NCBI GenBank assembly: GCA_943842425.1
Contig: CALTBR010000002.1
Location: forward strand, 434,001-498,000
Source: UBA974 sp002292405
GTDB lineage: Bacteria; Bacteroidota; Bacteroidia; Flavobacteriales_D; Sanyastnellaceae
Length of the DNA: 64,000 bases
Reading direction: 5' to 3'
The notes beneath the pieces were generated by a model, which worked only from the letters and a program-made list of their open reading frames with translations, was not told where the DNA came from and ran no database searches. The translations under genes were made by a program, and so were the position numbers. This document shows positions 26,774 through 35,090 of this stretch, one piece after another (position 1 is the first letter of the stretch; every line of letters begins with the position of its first letter).

Positions 26774-27547
26774 ATGGAAAAAGATTCATTAAAAGAAGTT
26801 GACCTCATCGTCCGAAATAGGTCGAAGCTAATGATTATGTATTTCATTCTTTTCTCTGTAACGATGTTGTTCGGAGGTTTGATCAGTGCATATATCGTAA
26901 GTAGCACCGGTCAATACTGGGTGCATGTTACTGCACCCGCAACACTTTGGATAAGCAACCTGTTAATTGTCGCTTCTTCATTCACTCTTATAGCATCAAT
27001 AAAAGCTATGAAGCGTGGAGAGGTTTCAAAATCTAGATCTACACTTTTCCTGACCGTGGCGCTTGGAATCGGCTTTGCTTTTACACAAATAGCAGGCTGG
27101 AATTCTCTTGCTGACAATGGTTCTGGATGGGGGACTGAAGCCAATGATGAGGGGTTGGTAGCGTATTCATGGAATCGCATCGATGACCTTATAAAAAGTG
27201 ATGCTGTATATGGAGAAGATTACGACGTTCGAATTAACAATTTAACACTGCTTTACAGCCCTGATTCGAAGGAACTTTACTCTCCTAACGATCCTCTGAT
27301 GGTGAAACCTATTACTTCTAAGGTGATTCACATCACGAATTCCAGTGGAAGTTACCTATGGGTTCTCATGATGATTCATATCCTTCACTTCTCCTTCGGA
27401 TTGATATATTTATTTGTAAATATCTATCGTGTTTCGAACGGTACGATCAACCCTGAAGATACAATTAGGCTTAGAGTTTTAGGAATTTATTGGCATTTCT
27501 TAGGTGGGTTATGGCTCTTGCTTTTCACCATGCTTTTCTTATTGTAA
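26774..27547 (+). CDS. Haem-copper oxidase subunit III family protein, first copy
   Basis: A 257-residue membrane protein with five helices. The N-terminal pair (RSKLMIMYFILFSVTMLFGG), the helix with IAGWNSL, and the C-terminal HILHFSFGLIYL and YWHFLGGLWLL segments match subunit III of cytochrome c oxidases. About 70 mostly polar residues are inserted between helices 3 and 4 (about 113-190). A longer subunit III follows, so the two may form parts of one oxidase or belong to different ones. Subunits I and II are not in the window. Confidence 0.82.
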   Translation: MEKDSLKEVDLIVRNRSKLMIMYFILFSVTMLFGGLISAYIVSSTGQYWVHVTAPATLWISNLLIVASSFTLIASIKAMKRGEVSKSRSTLFLTVALGIGFAFTQIAGWNSLADNGSGWGTEANDEGLVAYSWNRIDDLIKSDAVYGEDYDVRINNLTLLYSPDSKELYSPNDPLMVKPITSKVIHITNSSGSYLWVLMMIHILHFSFGLIYLFVNIYRVSNGTINPEDTIRLRVLGIYWHFLGGLWLLLFTMLFLL

Positions 27548-27647
27548 GAACAGGTAATTTTATTCAAATAGTTAGGTAGAATCATTCTTGATAAGCCGCA
27601 TAATGATGCTAGTTAAAAACAAGGTCTTTCTTTAAGATTTGATTCAT

Positions 27648-27655
27648 TAAATTTG
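27648..27655 (+). promoter_or_regulatory. Candidate -7 box (TAAATTTG) ahead of the second subunit III gene
   Basis: Exact TAnnTTTG match in the 135-base gap between the two subunit III genes, 27 bases before the ATG at 27683. It suggests an internal promoter, so this gene need not depend on ctaB transcription. No -33 TTG at a good distance. Confidence 0.4.
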
Positions 27656-27682
27656 CGCAACAAATTCGCAATTATTTGCAAC

Positions 27683-28663
27683 ATGTCAGGACATTCTAAC
27701 GATAACGTTTCATCTAAAGAACTTTGGGGAGGAGGGCGCTCTCCTTACGGCATTTCCTACGGGAAAATGTACATGTGGTTCTTCCTCGTATCAGATGCTT
27801 TAACATTTGGTGGTCTACTATCAGCTTACGGATTTTCTCGTGCAGCAAGTGAGAGCCAATGGCCTATTGGTGAGCAAGTTTTCCGTGCTCTCCCAGGATT
27901 AGATGGTCAGTACCCACTTATTTATGTGGCACTTATGACATTCATTCTTATCGTTTCATCTGTAACGATGGTTCTTGCCGTAGAAGCTGGACACAGAAAC
28001 GATAAACGAGGTGTTGTTCGATGGATGCTTGCAACTATTGTTGGCGGTATGTTCTTCCTAGGTTCTCAAGCTTGGGAATGGTCTCACTTTATCCACGGAG
28101 GTGGCGGATCTTTCCTTCTCGCCAAAGAAGTCACTGTTACTGGTGAAAACGGCACTCAATACACATTACCTGTAGGAGAACCGATCTTTATGGACCATCA
28201 CTTTGGAGAATTAGCTGAGGGATACGCCAATGGAGACAGTAACGTTATACTTGAAAACGACCACGGCCACATCAAGCTTGTTCAGTTTGGAGAGCACACC
28301 CACGAAGCAGAGCTTCACTCTCTAACAATCAATAAATATATCATAGGTGAACAAGAAGTTAGTGGAGCTGATGCATCTGCACTTTGGGACGCTCGTTCGG
28401 AATCATTCAAATTCGGAGCTAACATGCACGAGAACGAGTACGCAATGCAACAGAGCTACGCGAATTTTTTCTTCTTTATTACAGGATTTCACGGATTTCA
28501 CGTATTCTCTGGAGTGGTAATAAATATTATTATATTCTTTATGGCTCTAAAAGGAGTTTTCGAGAAACGAGGACACTACGAAATGGTAGAGAAAGTTGGT
28601 TTATATTGGCACTTTATCGACCTCGTGTGGGTATTCGTATTTACTTTCTTCTACCTCATCTGA
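27683..28663 (+). CDS. Cytochrome c oxidase subunit III, second copy
   Basis: A 326-residue membrane protein. I use ATG 27683 (MSGHSNDN) rather than the TTG at 27653. Subunit III features: KMYMWFFLVSDALTFGGLL, the SQAWEWSHFI helix end, FITGFHGFHVFSGV and YWHFIDLVWVFVF. Between the SQAWEW helix and the FFFFITGFHG helix lies an unusually long, His- and acid-rich extramembrane insertion (about residues 150-260). A subunit IV gene follows 13 bases on. Confidence 0.92.
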   Translation: MSGHSNDNVSSKELWGGGRSPYGISYGKMYMWFFLVSDALTFGGLLSAYGFSRAASESQWPIGEQVFRALPGLDGQYPLIYVALMTFILIVSSVTMVLAVEAGHRNDKRGVVRWMLATIVGGMFFLGSQAWEWSHFIHGGGGSFLLAKEVTVTGENGTQYTLPVGEPIFMDHHFGELAEGYANGDSNVILENDHGHIKLVQFGEHTHEAELHSLTINKYIIGEQEVSGADASALWDARSESFKFGANMHENEYAMQQSYANFFFFITGFHGFHVFSGVVINIIIFFMALKGVFEKRGHYEMVEKVGLYWHFIDLVWVFVFTFFYLI

Positions 28664-28676
28664 TAGCACTGAAATC

Positions 28677-29054
28677 ATGGAACGCGACGATTTAATTGTA
28701 AACGATAATTACTCTTTAAACGCAACTCACAGCGAGGAAGCAGGAGTTAAGATTCGTAAAAATATCATATATGTTACTGTACTTTTAACAGCTATCACAG
28801 CTGTAGAGGTGGCTATGGGTATTATCTTCAAAAGAGCTGAAACATATACTTGGGAAGCTATAAAGTGGACTTTTGTAGCATTAACTCTAGTTAAAGCAGG
28901 ATACATTGTAATGAGTTTTATGCACTTAAGTGAAGAAAAAAGTGTCTTGAAAAAGAGTATCCTAATGCCCTACATCCTGTTCATTATATACCTGTTCTAC
29001 ATTCTAGCTACAGAAGGGTTTGGGCATCTCTTTAACCACAATAGCTTACACTAA
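28677..29054 (+). CDS. Cytochrome c oxidase subunit IV family protein
   Basis: A 125-residue small membrane protein starting at 28677 (MERDDLIV). Three hydrophobic helices are visible: IIYVTVLLTAITAVEVAMGI, WTFVALTLVKAGYIVMSFMH and ILMPYILFIIYLFYILA; the second contains the MSFMHL segment typical of bacterial subunit IV (CtaF/CyoD type). It supports the oxidase core. An upstream in-frame start at 28596 lies inside subunit III and is rejected. Confidence 0.87.
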   Translation: MERDDLIVNDNYSLNATHSEEAGVKIRKNIIYVTVLLTAITAVEVAMGIIFKRAETYTWEAIKWTFVALTLVKAGYIVMSFMHLSEEKSVLKKSILMPYILFIIYLFYILATEGFGHLFNHNSLH

Positions 29055-29072
29055 GACTGGTTTATTAGGGCA

Positions 29073-30311
29073 ATGCTTAAAAGAATTATTCTGATATTCC
29101 TGCTCGTGGGAATACCTCTTTTCGGAATTGTAGTTCTTGGTATTCTTGGAGATCACAGGTTTAATACGCTGCCTTACTTTACTGAAGAGGGTCCTATAGA
29201 TACACTTGTTCCAGGAGTTCTTCAGGTCGATGATTTTGAACTTATCAATCATTTAGGCCAACCTTTTGGATCTCAAGATTTACAGGGCTCAGTCTGGATT
29301 GCAGCTTTTTTCGCTACAGATGCTGAGCATGTTGGTGTGATGACTCGACAACTGCTTTGGCCTAACTTTAGATACAGAGACAAAAAGGGGATATCTATCG
29401 TATGCTTTACCCTCAATCCAGAACACGACACACCTTCAGTACTTGAAGAGTACGTAAATATGAATACTCGCTATAACGGTGTGGATGACAAATGGCAATT
29501 CTTAACAGGCGAAAAAGAAGAAATTGATCGGATTATTCGGGATGAATTTAAAATCAAGCGCGACCCAGAAGATCCGGAAAATATTGCAACGTTATGGCTT
29601 GTAGATTCGAAAGGGTACCTGAGGGGTGTTTACCATGCCGCATCCGAGGATGCACTCAGGGATGCAACAGAAGATATTGCTCTTCTAAGAAAGGAAATGG
29701 ACATTAAGGAACACGCTGCAAAAAAACGCGAGAAGGAATTTAAAAATAATCCCCCCACTCCATTGCCGATTTTAGGACCGGAAGGACACACCATTCCTTC
29801 ATTTGCGTTTACTACCATTGACAGTCTCGAGGTTTCTCACCGTGATGTAGAAGGGAAGATTAAAATAGTTGACTACTTTTTCACTCATTGCCCGACAATC
29901 TGCCCAATTCTCAGCTCTCAACTCTCAAGGACTCAGTCAATACTTAGCAAAAAAAGCGTGGGCAATGAGGATGTAATAATTCTAAGTCACTCTGTTGACC
30001 CTGTTCGGGACACACCTGAAAGACTCTCAGAATATGCTGAAAACATGAATGCTGACACATCGGGGTGGAAGTTTATGACGGGGAATAAAGATGATCTCTA
30101 CGACCAAGCTCGATACGGATACTATCTTACTGCTATGGAAAGCGATACTGCTGCAGGAGGGTTCTTCCATTCTGACACCTTTGTTCTTGTAGATAAACTC
30201 GATCGAATACGTGGATATTACGATGGAACATCAACCTATGAAGTTGATGAGATGATTTCTCACGTACTACAGTTGTTAGAAGAGGAATCTTTTGAAGGAG
30301 GTGTTTATTAA
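29073..30311 (+). CDS. Fused two-domain SCO copper chaperone with degenerate first domain
   Basis: A 412-residue membrane-anchored protein with one N-terminal helix (about 4-25) and two SCO/thioredoxin-like domains. The second (about 235-405) is a normal SCO1: FFTHCPTICP with C273 and C277, and H366 before TFVLVD, the three copper ligands used to deliver copper to the CuA site of oxidase. The first (about 50-205) aligns in the same order but has D83 and V87 at the cysteine positions and N170 at the histidine position, so it should not bind copper. A charged helix (about 205-225) links them. Confidence 0.88.
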   Translation: MLKRIILIFLLVGIPLFGIVVLGILGDHRFNTLPYFTEEGPIDTLVPGVLQVDDFELINHLGQPFGSQDLQGSVWIAAFFATDAEHVGVMTRQLLWPNFRYRDKKGISIVCFTLNPEHDTPSVLEEYVNMNTRYNGVDDKWQFLTGEKEEIDRIIRDEFKIKRDPEDPENIATLWLVDSKGYLRGVYHAASEDALRDATEDIALLRKEMDIKEHAAKKREKEFKNNPPTPLPILGPEGHTIPSFAFTTIDSLEVSHRDVEGKIKIVDYFFTHCPTICPILSSQLSRTQSILSKKSVGNEDVIILSHSVDPVRDTPERLSEYAENMNADTSGWKFMTGNKDDLYDQARYGYYLTAMESDTAAGGFFHSDTFVLVDKLDRIRGYYDGTSTYEVDEMISHVLQLLEEESFEGGVY

Positions 30312-30327
30312 TTAGAAAAAAAATAGA

Positions 30328-30873
30328 ATGTCAATGAAACTTTCAGACTCTAAATTAAAAATAATTATTGCGGTAATAACCATCACTATCCCTGCTGTTG
30401 TTACACTACTTGCTTACCTTCCTCCTCTTGAATTAGAACCTGATACAGTAGCTAAATTTTACATACTTCCTAAGATTAATGCCATGATCAATGGGACAGC
30501 TTTCTTCGTTTTATTAGGCGCTTGGGTTGCGATAAGATCCGGTAAAATTCAATTACATAAGATGCTTACTTCTACAGCAGTAATACTAAGCATTCTATTC
30601 CTCGTCAGCTACATTGCCTTTCATTTCACTGTTGCCTCAACTCACTATTGTGGAAGTGAAGAAATGAAAATGTTGTATTTTTTCATCCTCATTACACATA
30701 TCATACTTTCAGCACTTATTGTTCCTCTTGTGATGTTTACCTACGCTAGAGGTTATATGATGCAGGTAACCAAACATAAAAAACTAGCACACATTACTTG
30801 GCCTTTGTGGCTGTATGTTACTGCTACTGGTGTCATTGTATATTTGATGATCAGCCCCTGTTACCCCGTATAA
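30328..30873 (+). CDS. DUF420 membrane protein (oxidase-associated)
   Basis: A 181-residue protein with five predicted helices. Conserved polar residues sit at helix ends (ILPKINAMINGTAFFVLLG, LHKMLTSTAV, FILITHIILSALIVP, HKKLAHITWPLWLYV), the pattern of DUF420. A member of this family (CtaM) is needed for haem A-type oxidase assembly in Firmicutes. It sits directly between the SCO protein and a CxxC mini-protein, which supports an oxidase assembly role here. Confidence 0.85.
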   Translation: MSMKLSDSKLKIIIAVITITIPAVVTLLAYLPPLELEPDTVAKFYILPKINAMINGTAFFVLLGAWVAIRSGKIQLHKMLTSTAVILSILFLVSYIAFHFTVASTHYCGSEEMKMLYFFILITHIILSALIVPLVMFTYARGYMMQVTKHKKLAHITWPLWLYVTATGVIVYLMISPCYPV

Positions 30874-31104
30874 ATGCAAACCTTCCGACACTTCATACTA
30901 TTCGTACTTTTTGCGTTATTAGTGGCAGATTTTTATTCGGCTCAATGCGTGATGTGTAAGGCTGTAGGAGAAGAAAGTGCGAACCAAGGTGGGATAGGAT
31001 CTGGTTTAAATCAAGGGATTTTTTTTCTTATGGCTGTGCCATACATATTGCTTGGAATAGCTGGCATTGTACTTTGGAAACATTTTAACAAAGAGGGGAG
31101 ATAA
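30874..31104 (+). CDS. CxxC membrane mini-protein
   Basis: A 76-residue protein whose ATG directly follows the DUF420 stop. Residues 1-23 form a signal peptide; a CVMCKAV motif lies at the start of the mature part; residues about 49-69 are a single membrane helix, and the tail is basic. The CxxC would face the periplasm. I recall similar short proteins next to DUF420 in other Flavobacteriales, but no characterised family. A thiol or copper role in oxidase assembly is an inference from place and motif. Confidence 0.75.
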   Translation: MQTFRHFILFVLFALLVADFYSAQCVMCKAVGEESANQGGIGSGLNQGIFFLMAVPYILLGIAGIVLWKHFNKEGR

Positions 31105-31163
31105 TCATCTCTGATGCAAAGTCACGATTGATTAGATTTGTAGATAATATTTCTGCAAGCATC

Positions 31164-32636
31164 ATGAACCGTATTTTATCGGCATTTATACTCATAACTG
31201 GGTGTTTTACTTTCGCCTCACTTTCTTTTGCCCAAACACCCTGGTCTCTACAAAAATGCATTAATCACGCATTCGAGCACAATCTTCAGATTAAACAAAG
31301 CGACTTGGGTAATGACCAGGCAGAAATAGGGCTTTTAAGCGCTAAAGGTGCATTTCTGCCTTCTATCAACACTTCTGGCTCACTTGGGTACAACATCGGA
31401 ATGACTCTAGATCCTTTCACCAATGAATTCGCTACGGATGCTATACAGTCGAATAGTTTTGGAGTAAGTTCAGGACTTACGCTGTATAACGGATTCAGGA
31501 ATCATTTAAATCTCAAGAGAGCAGAAATAGGTTTAGAACTTGCAGCAACAAACCTCGAACGAACCCAAAATGATCTTATTCTTTTGATCTCAAGTGCCTA
31601 TCTCAATGTTCTATTCCAAGAAGAATTCGTGAATATCGCTACTCTTAATCTAGACGCTACGAAAAGGCAAGTAGATAGAATGACGAAACTCGTTGATGCT
31701 GGAGCTGCACCCGCCTCTAACCTACTAGATGTGCAAGCTCAACAAGCTGCTGATTACGCTACGCTCATTTCAAACGAAAATGCACGCTCTATCGCAAAAC
31801 TCAATCTCACCCAACTTCTTCAACTCTCACCCGAAGAAGCATCAACATTCGAGATTGTACTACCATCTGATTCAGACATGGAATCTTCATCTCTTCCAGC
31901 CTCAGCATCTCAAGCTATAAATCACGCCCTGAACTCCTTCCCTGAAATGCGCGCTGCGTCCCTCACCCTCGAGGATGCAAACGTCAATTTAGATCTTGCG
32001 AAAACTGGATATCTACCTCGTTTATTCGGTTCATATAACTTCGGATCAGGATACTCTGCAAATCGACAAATCCCTGTAGGAGAACCCACTTATGACTTGG
32101 CTGAATTGGGACAATTAGAGGATGGAACTACCGTCTATTATTCAGGTGTCACAGCCGACGGTGCTCAAGTGATTCCCCTTGTTCCTAATTACTCTGAATA
32201 TGAAGCTATTTCTTTTTCGGATCAACTTTCTATGAATATCAACCAAAGTATTTTCTTCTCTCTTAGCATTCCTGTTTTAAACGGTTTTAATACTCGTTCA
32301 GGGGTAAAACAGGCTGAAGTGGGAGTACTTCAATCAAAATACGCTCAGCAGTCGACTAAGCAAGCTTTGACTCAAACTATAGAAAGCGCTTGGGCTGATG
32401 CTATTGCCTCACAAAAAAACCTCTTAGCACAACAAGCAGCTCTTTCTTCAGCTGAACTTGCATTTGCAAACACCAAATTACAATTTGAATCTGGAGCTAT
32501 TTCCGCTCTTGATTATGCCGATTCAAGAACGCGGTTAGACAACGCTAAAGTGAATATGCTACGAACTAGATATGATCTTTTGTTTAAATCGAAGATTTTA
32601 GATTTCTATCAGGGGAAGGCCATCACATTACGCTAA
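31164..32636 (+). CDS. TolC-family outer-membrane efflux protein
   Basis: About 490 residues. I start at ATG 31164 (MNRILSAFILITG), which opens the signal peptide; a TTG at 31128 is possible but unlikely. Two OEP repeats are visible, each with long heptad helices; the GALLPS-like GAFLPSIN occurs near the N-terminus and AKTGYLPRL midway, and FESGAISALDYADSRTRL near the end. Forms the outer-membrane duct of a tripartite exporter with the adaptor encoded 11 bases downstream. Confidence 0.9.
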   Translation: MNRILSAFILITGCFTFASLSFAQTPWSLQKCINHAFEHNLQIKQSDLGNDQAEIGLLSAKGAFLPSINTSGSLGYNIGMTLDPFTNEFATDAIQSNSFGVSSGLTLYNGFRNHLNLKRAEIGLELAATNLERTQNDLILLISSAYLNVLFQEEFVNIATLNLDATKRQVDRMTKLVDAGAAPASNLLDVQAQQAADYATLISNENARSIAKLNLTQLLQLSPEEASTFEIVLPSDSDMESSSLPASASQAINHALNSFPEMRAASLTLEDANVNLDLAKTGYLPRLFGSYNFGSGYSANRQIPVGEPTYDLAELGQLEDGTTVYYSGVTADGAQVIPLVPNYSEYEAISFSDQLSMNINQSIFFSLSIPVLNGFNTRSGVKQAEVGVLQSKYAQQSTKQALTQTIESAWADAIASQKNLLAQQAALSSAELAFANTKLQFESGAISALDYADSRTRLDNAKVNMLRTRYDLLFKSKILDFYQGKAITLR

Positions 32637-32647
32637 CAGATAGCACT

Positions 32648-33931
32648 ATGACTAAAAAACACATTTTTATCATTCTTGGAGTGGTTCTTATATCACTACT
32701 TGTAGTTGCATCACTTTTTGGCGGGAATAGAGAACTTCCTGAGGTGAATACGACAATTGCTGAATTAAACACTATCGTTGAAAGGGTTAGTGCTTCAGGT
32801 AAAATCCAACCTGAACTTGAAGTTAGTGTCAGTGCCGAAGTCAGTGGACAATTAATCGAGCTACCTGTAAAAGAAGGTGATGTCGTTGCTGAAGGTGACC
32901 TACTTGCCGTAATCAACCCTGACGTGTATATTTCTGCTCGTAACAGAGCTCAAGCAGCTGTTAATACAACACTTTCTAATTTATCATCGGCTAAAGCGAT
33001 GCTTGCATCAAGTGAGTCGGGATATTACGTGGCTGAGAAATCCTGGGATAGAAATCAAATCTTGTTTAAGAGCGGAGTTGTATCTCAGGCAGAATTTGAT
33101 CAATCAGAATCTGCATTTAATGCTGCTGAAGCGAACTTAGTAAGTGCTGGAGAAAGTGTTAAAAGTGCTGAATATTCTATACTTAGCGCTCAAGCATCAC
33201 TCCAAGAGACATTAGATAACTTATCTAGAACTACGCTACGTGCACCACAGGCAGGGATAGTAACTGCTCTAGTCAAAGAGGTTGGGGAAAGTGTTCAGGG
33301 AAATGGCTTCGTTGCGGGAGAAGTGGTTATGAAAATAAGCAATCTTGGCCTTATGGAGGTAGATATTGAAGTGAATGAAAGTGACATCGTCAGGGTAAAG
33401 ATTGGCAACGATGCAGAAATTGAAGTTGATGCATATTTAGACGAAACCTTTAAAGGTCACGTCAGCGAAATAGGCAATACTGCTTTAAATGCAGGCGTGA
33501 ATGGATTTAACCTAGATCAAGTGACTAACTTCTCGGTAAAAGTTAGGATTAGCCCTAATAGCTATGAACATCTATTCAACGATTCTTCAAAATCACAATC
33601 ACCATTTAGACCTGGAATGAGTGCCACTGTAGATCTGTTAACCAGAAATGTAAAGGATGTTGTCTCAATTCCCATTCAATGTGTATCAACACGTAAATCT
33701 GAGGACAGTGACGATGCTGAATTAGGTGTTTTTCTGATGGGAGAAGGAGATGAAGTTGTTTGGGGTAAAGTTAAAACTGGAATTCAAGATAATTTTAATA
33801 TTGAAATCATATCCGGGTTGAAAGAGGGTGATGTAATCGTGAGCGGACCGTATGATATGGTTTCCAGGAAGCTCGAAGACGGTGATAAGGTGGAGGTGAA
33901 AGAAGATGAAGAAGAAGAAGAATTTGACTAA
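32648..33931 (+). CDS. MacA/HlyD-type periplasmic adaptor
   Basis: A 427-residue membrane-fusion protein with one N-terminal helix (about 5-24). It has a biotinyl-lipoyl half-motif (AEVSGQLIELPVKEGDVV), a coiled-coil hairpin (about 95-195), the second half (LRAPQAGIVTALVKEVG) and beta-barrel domains, ending in a strongly acidic tail coded by a run of GAA/GAT. It pairs with the preceding TolC gene. The expected MacB-type ABC permease is missing here: the next gene is tsaB, whose ATG overlaps the stop (TAATG). Confidence 0.88.
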   Translation: MTKKHIFIILGVVLISLLVVASLFGGNRELPEVNTTIAELNTIVERVSASGKIQPELEVSVSAEVSGQLIELPVKEGDVVAEGDLLAVINPDVYISARNRAQAAVNTTLSNLSSAKAMLASSESGYYVAEKSWDRNQILFKSGVVSQAEFDQSESAFNAAEANLVSAGESVKSAEYSILSAQASLQETLDNLSRTTLRAPQAGIVTALVKEVGESVQGNGFVAGEVVMKISNLGLMEVDIEVNESDIVRVKIGNDAEIEVDAYLDETFKGHVSEIGNTALNAGVNGFNLDQVTNFSVKVRISPNSYEHLFNDSSKSQSPFRPGMSATVDLLTRNVKDVVSIPIQCVSTRKSEDSDDAELGVFLMGEGDEVVWGKVKTGIQDNFNIEIISGLKEGDVIVSGPYDMVSRKLEDGDKVEVKEDEEEEEFD

Positions 33932-34635
33932 TGGGTGTTATTCTTCATTTAGAAACGACAACTCATCAGTGTGCTGTTGCTCTCTCAAAGTCGGGAAAAC
34001 TTCTTGCAAACAGATGTGTTCGAGAAAATGGCTATAGTCACGCCGAGAAACTTCAGACGTTTATAGATGAAGTTTTCATCGAAGCAAACCTAACGCCAGA
34101 GGTTCTTTCAGCCGTTAGTGTTTCGGGTGGTCCTGGGTCTTATACCGGGTTAAGAATAGGTGTGGCTGCAGCTAAAGGACTTTGTCATGCTCTAGGAATT
34201 CCTCTTATTTCAGTGGATACGTTGACTGTTCTTGCTATACAAGCGATGGCAAAACAGCCTGGTTTTGATGCATACGTACCAATGTTAGATGCAAGAAGAA
34301 TGGAGGTCTATTCTCGTTGCTTTGACGCTCGACTCAACCACGCTAGTAATATTGAGTCAATCATCGTAGATGATAAAAGGAATTTTCCTTGGGATGGGTT
34401 GGATAAAATTTGTTTTTCTGGAGATGGGGCGCTAAAGTGCTCTGAAATTCTTTCAGGAAATAACAGAGTGTTTATTGAAGATTGGCCAACTGCTGAGGCT
34501 GCAATTGAGTTAGCTAGCGATAAGTTTAAAAAGGAAATATTTGAGGATATTGCTCTGTATGAACCGACCTATCTAAAAGAATTTATAGCTGGGAAAGCTA
34601 AGGATCCGCTAGGGCTTAGAGGTAGTATACTTTAA
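33931..34635 (+). CDS. tsaB: tRNA threonylcarbamoyladenosine synthesis protein TsaB
   Basis: A 234-residue ASKHA-fold protein that partners TsaD and TsaE in making t6A37 of ANN-decoding tRNAs. Signatures: ILHLETTTHQCAVAL at the N-terminus and VSGGPGSYTGLRIGVAAAKGL at about 69-89. It lacks the iron-binding His pair of TsaD, as expected for TsaB. The ATG overlaps the adaptor stop by one base, suggesting read-through from the efflux genes. Confidence 0.92.
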   Translation: MGVILHLETTTHQCAVALSKSGKLLANRCVRENGYSHAEKLQTFIDEVFIEANLTPEVLSAVSVSGGPGSYTGLRIGVAAAKGLCHALGIPLISVDTLTVLAIQAMAKQPGFDAYVPMLDARRMEVYSRCFDARLNHASNIESIIVDDKRNFPWDGLDKICFSGDGALKCSEILSGNNRVFIEDWPTAEAAIELASDKFKKEIFEDIALYEPTYLKEFIAGKAKDPLGLRGSIL

Positions 34636-34645
34636 TTAAAAAAAG

Positions 34646-35074
34646 ATGAGAAAGTTAAAAATTCCACTTTTGATTGTTGGAGCGTATTTTTTAATGCAAT
34701 CCTCTTGCGATCAGAATAACCAAAATATTCCATATGTCCCTGTGAATTTTGATATTAATCTGAACCTACCTTCATACACCTCCTTAAATTTTCCCGGTGA
34801 GCACCTGATTGTTCAAGGAGGTTCTAAGGGAATTATTATTTACAGATACACCATGGATGAATTTGTGGTACTCGATAGACACTCAACTTTTGATGTGACA
34901 CTGGGATGTCATGTGGCTGTTGAGTCAGATGGAATTACCCTTTCTGATGAAAGCGAATGTTCTGATTCAAAATGGATCATCCTTGACGGATCAGTAATGC
35001 AGGGGCCAGCAACTCTACCTCTTCATAGATATAGAACCAATTGGAACCCACCAATACTTCACGTTTACAATTAA
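34646..35074 (+). CDS. Rieske-like lipoprotein without a complete cluster motif
   Basis: A 142-residue predicted lipoprotein with lipobox cysteine C21 (LMQSSC). The chain order (NLNLPSYTSLNFPG, GGSKGIIIYR, LDGSVMQGPATLPLHRY) follows the Rieske-fold lipoproteins of Bacteroidota. The canonical CxH and CxxH ligand pairs are not present: only H79, C88-H89 and C105 are found in the region. It may keep the fold without an iron-sulfur cluster. Ten bases after tsaB, convergent with ahcY. Confidence 0.6.
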   Translation: MRKLKIPLLIVGAYFLMQSSCDQNNQNIPYVPVNFDINLNLPSYTSLNFPGEHLIVQGGSKGIIIYRYTMDEFVVLDRHSTFDVTLGCHVAVESDGITLSDESECSDSKWIILDGSVMQGPATLPLHRYRTNWNPPILHVYN

Positions 35075-35090
35075 ATAGTCGCGATAGCTT

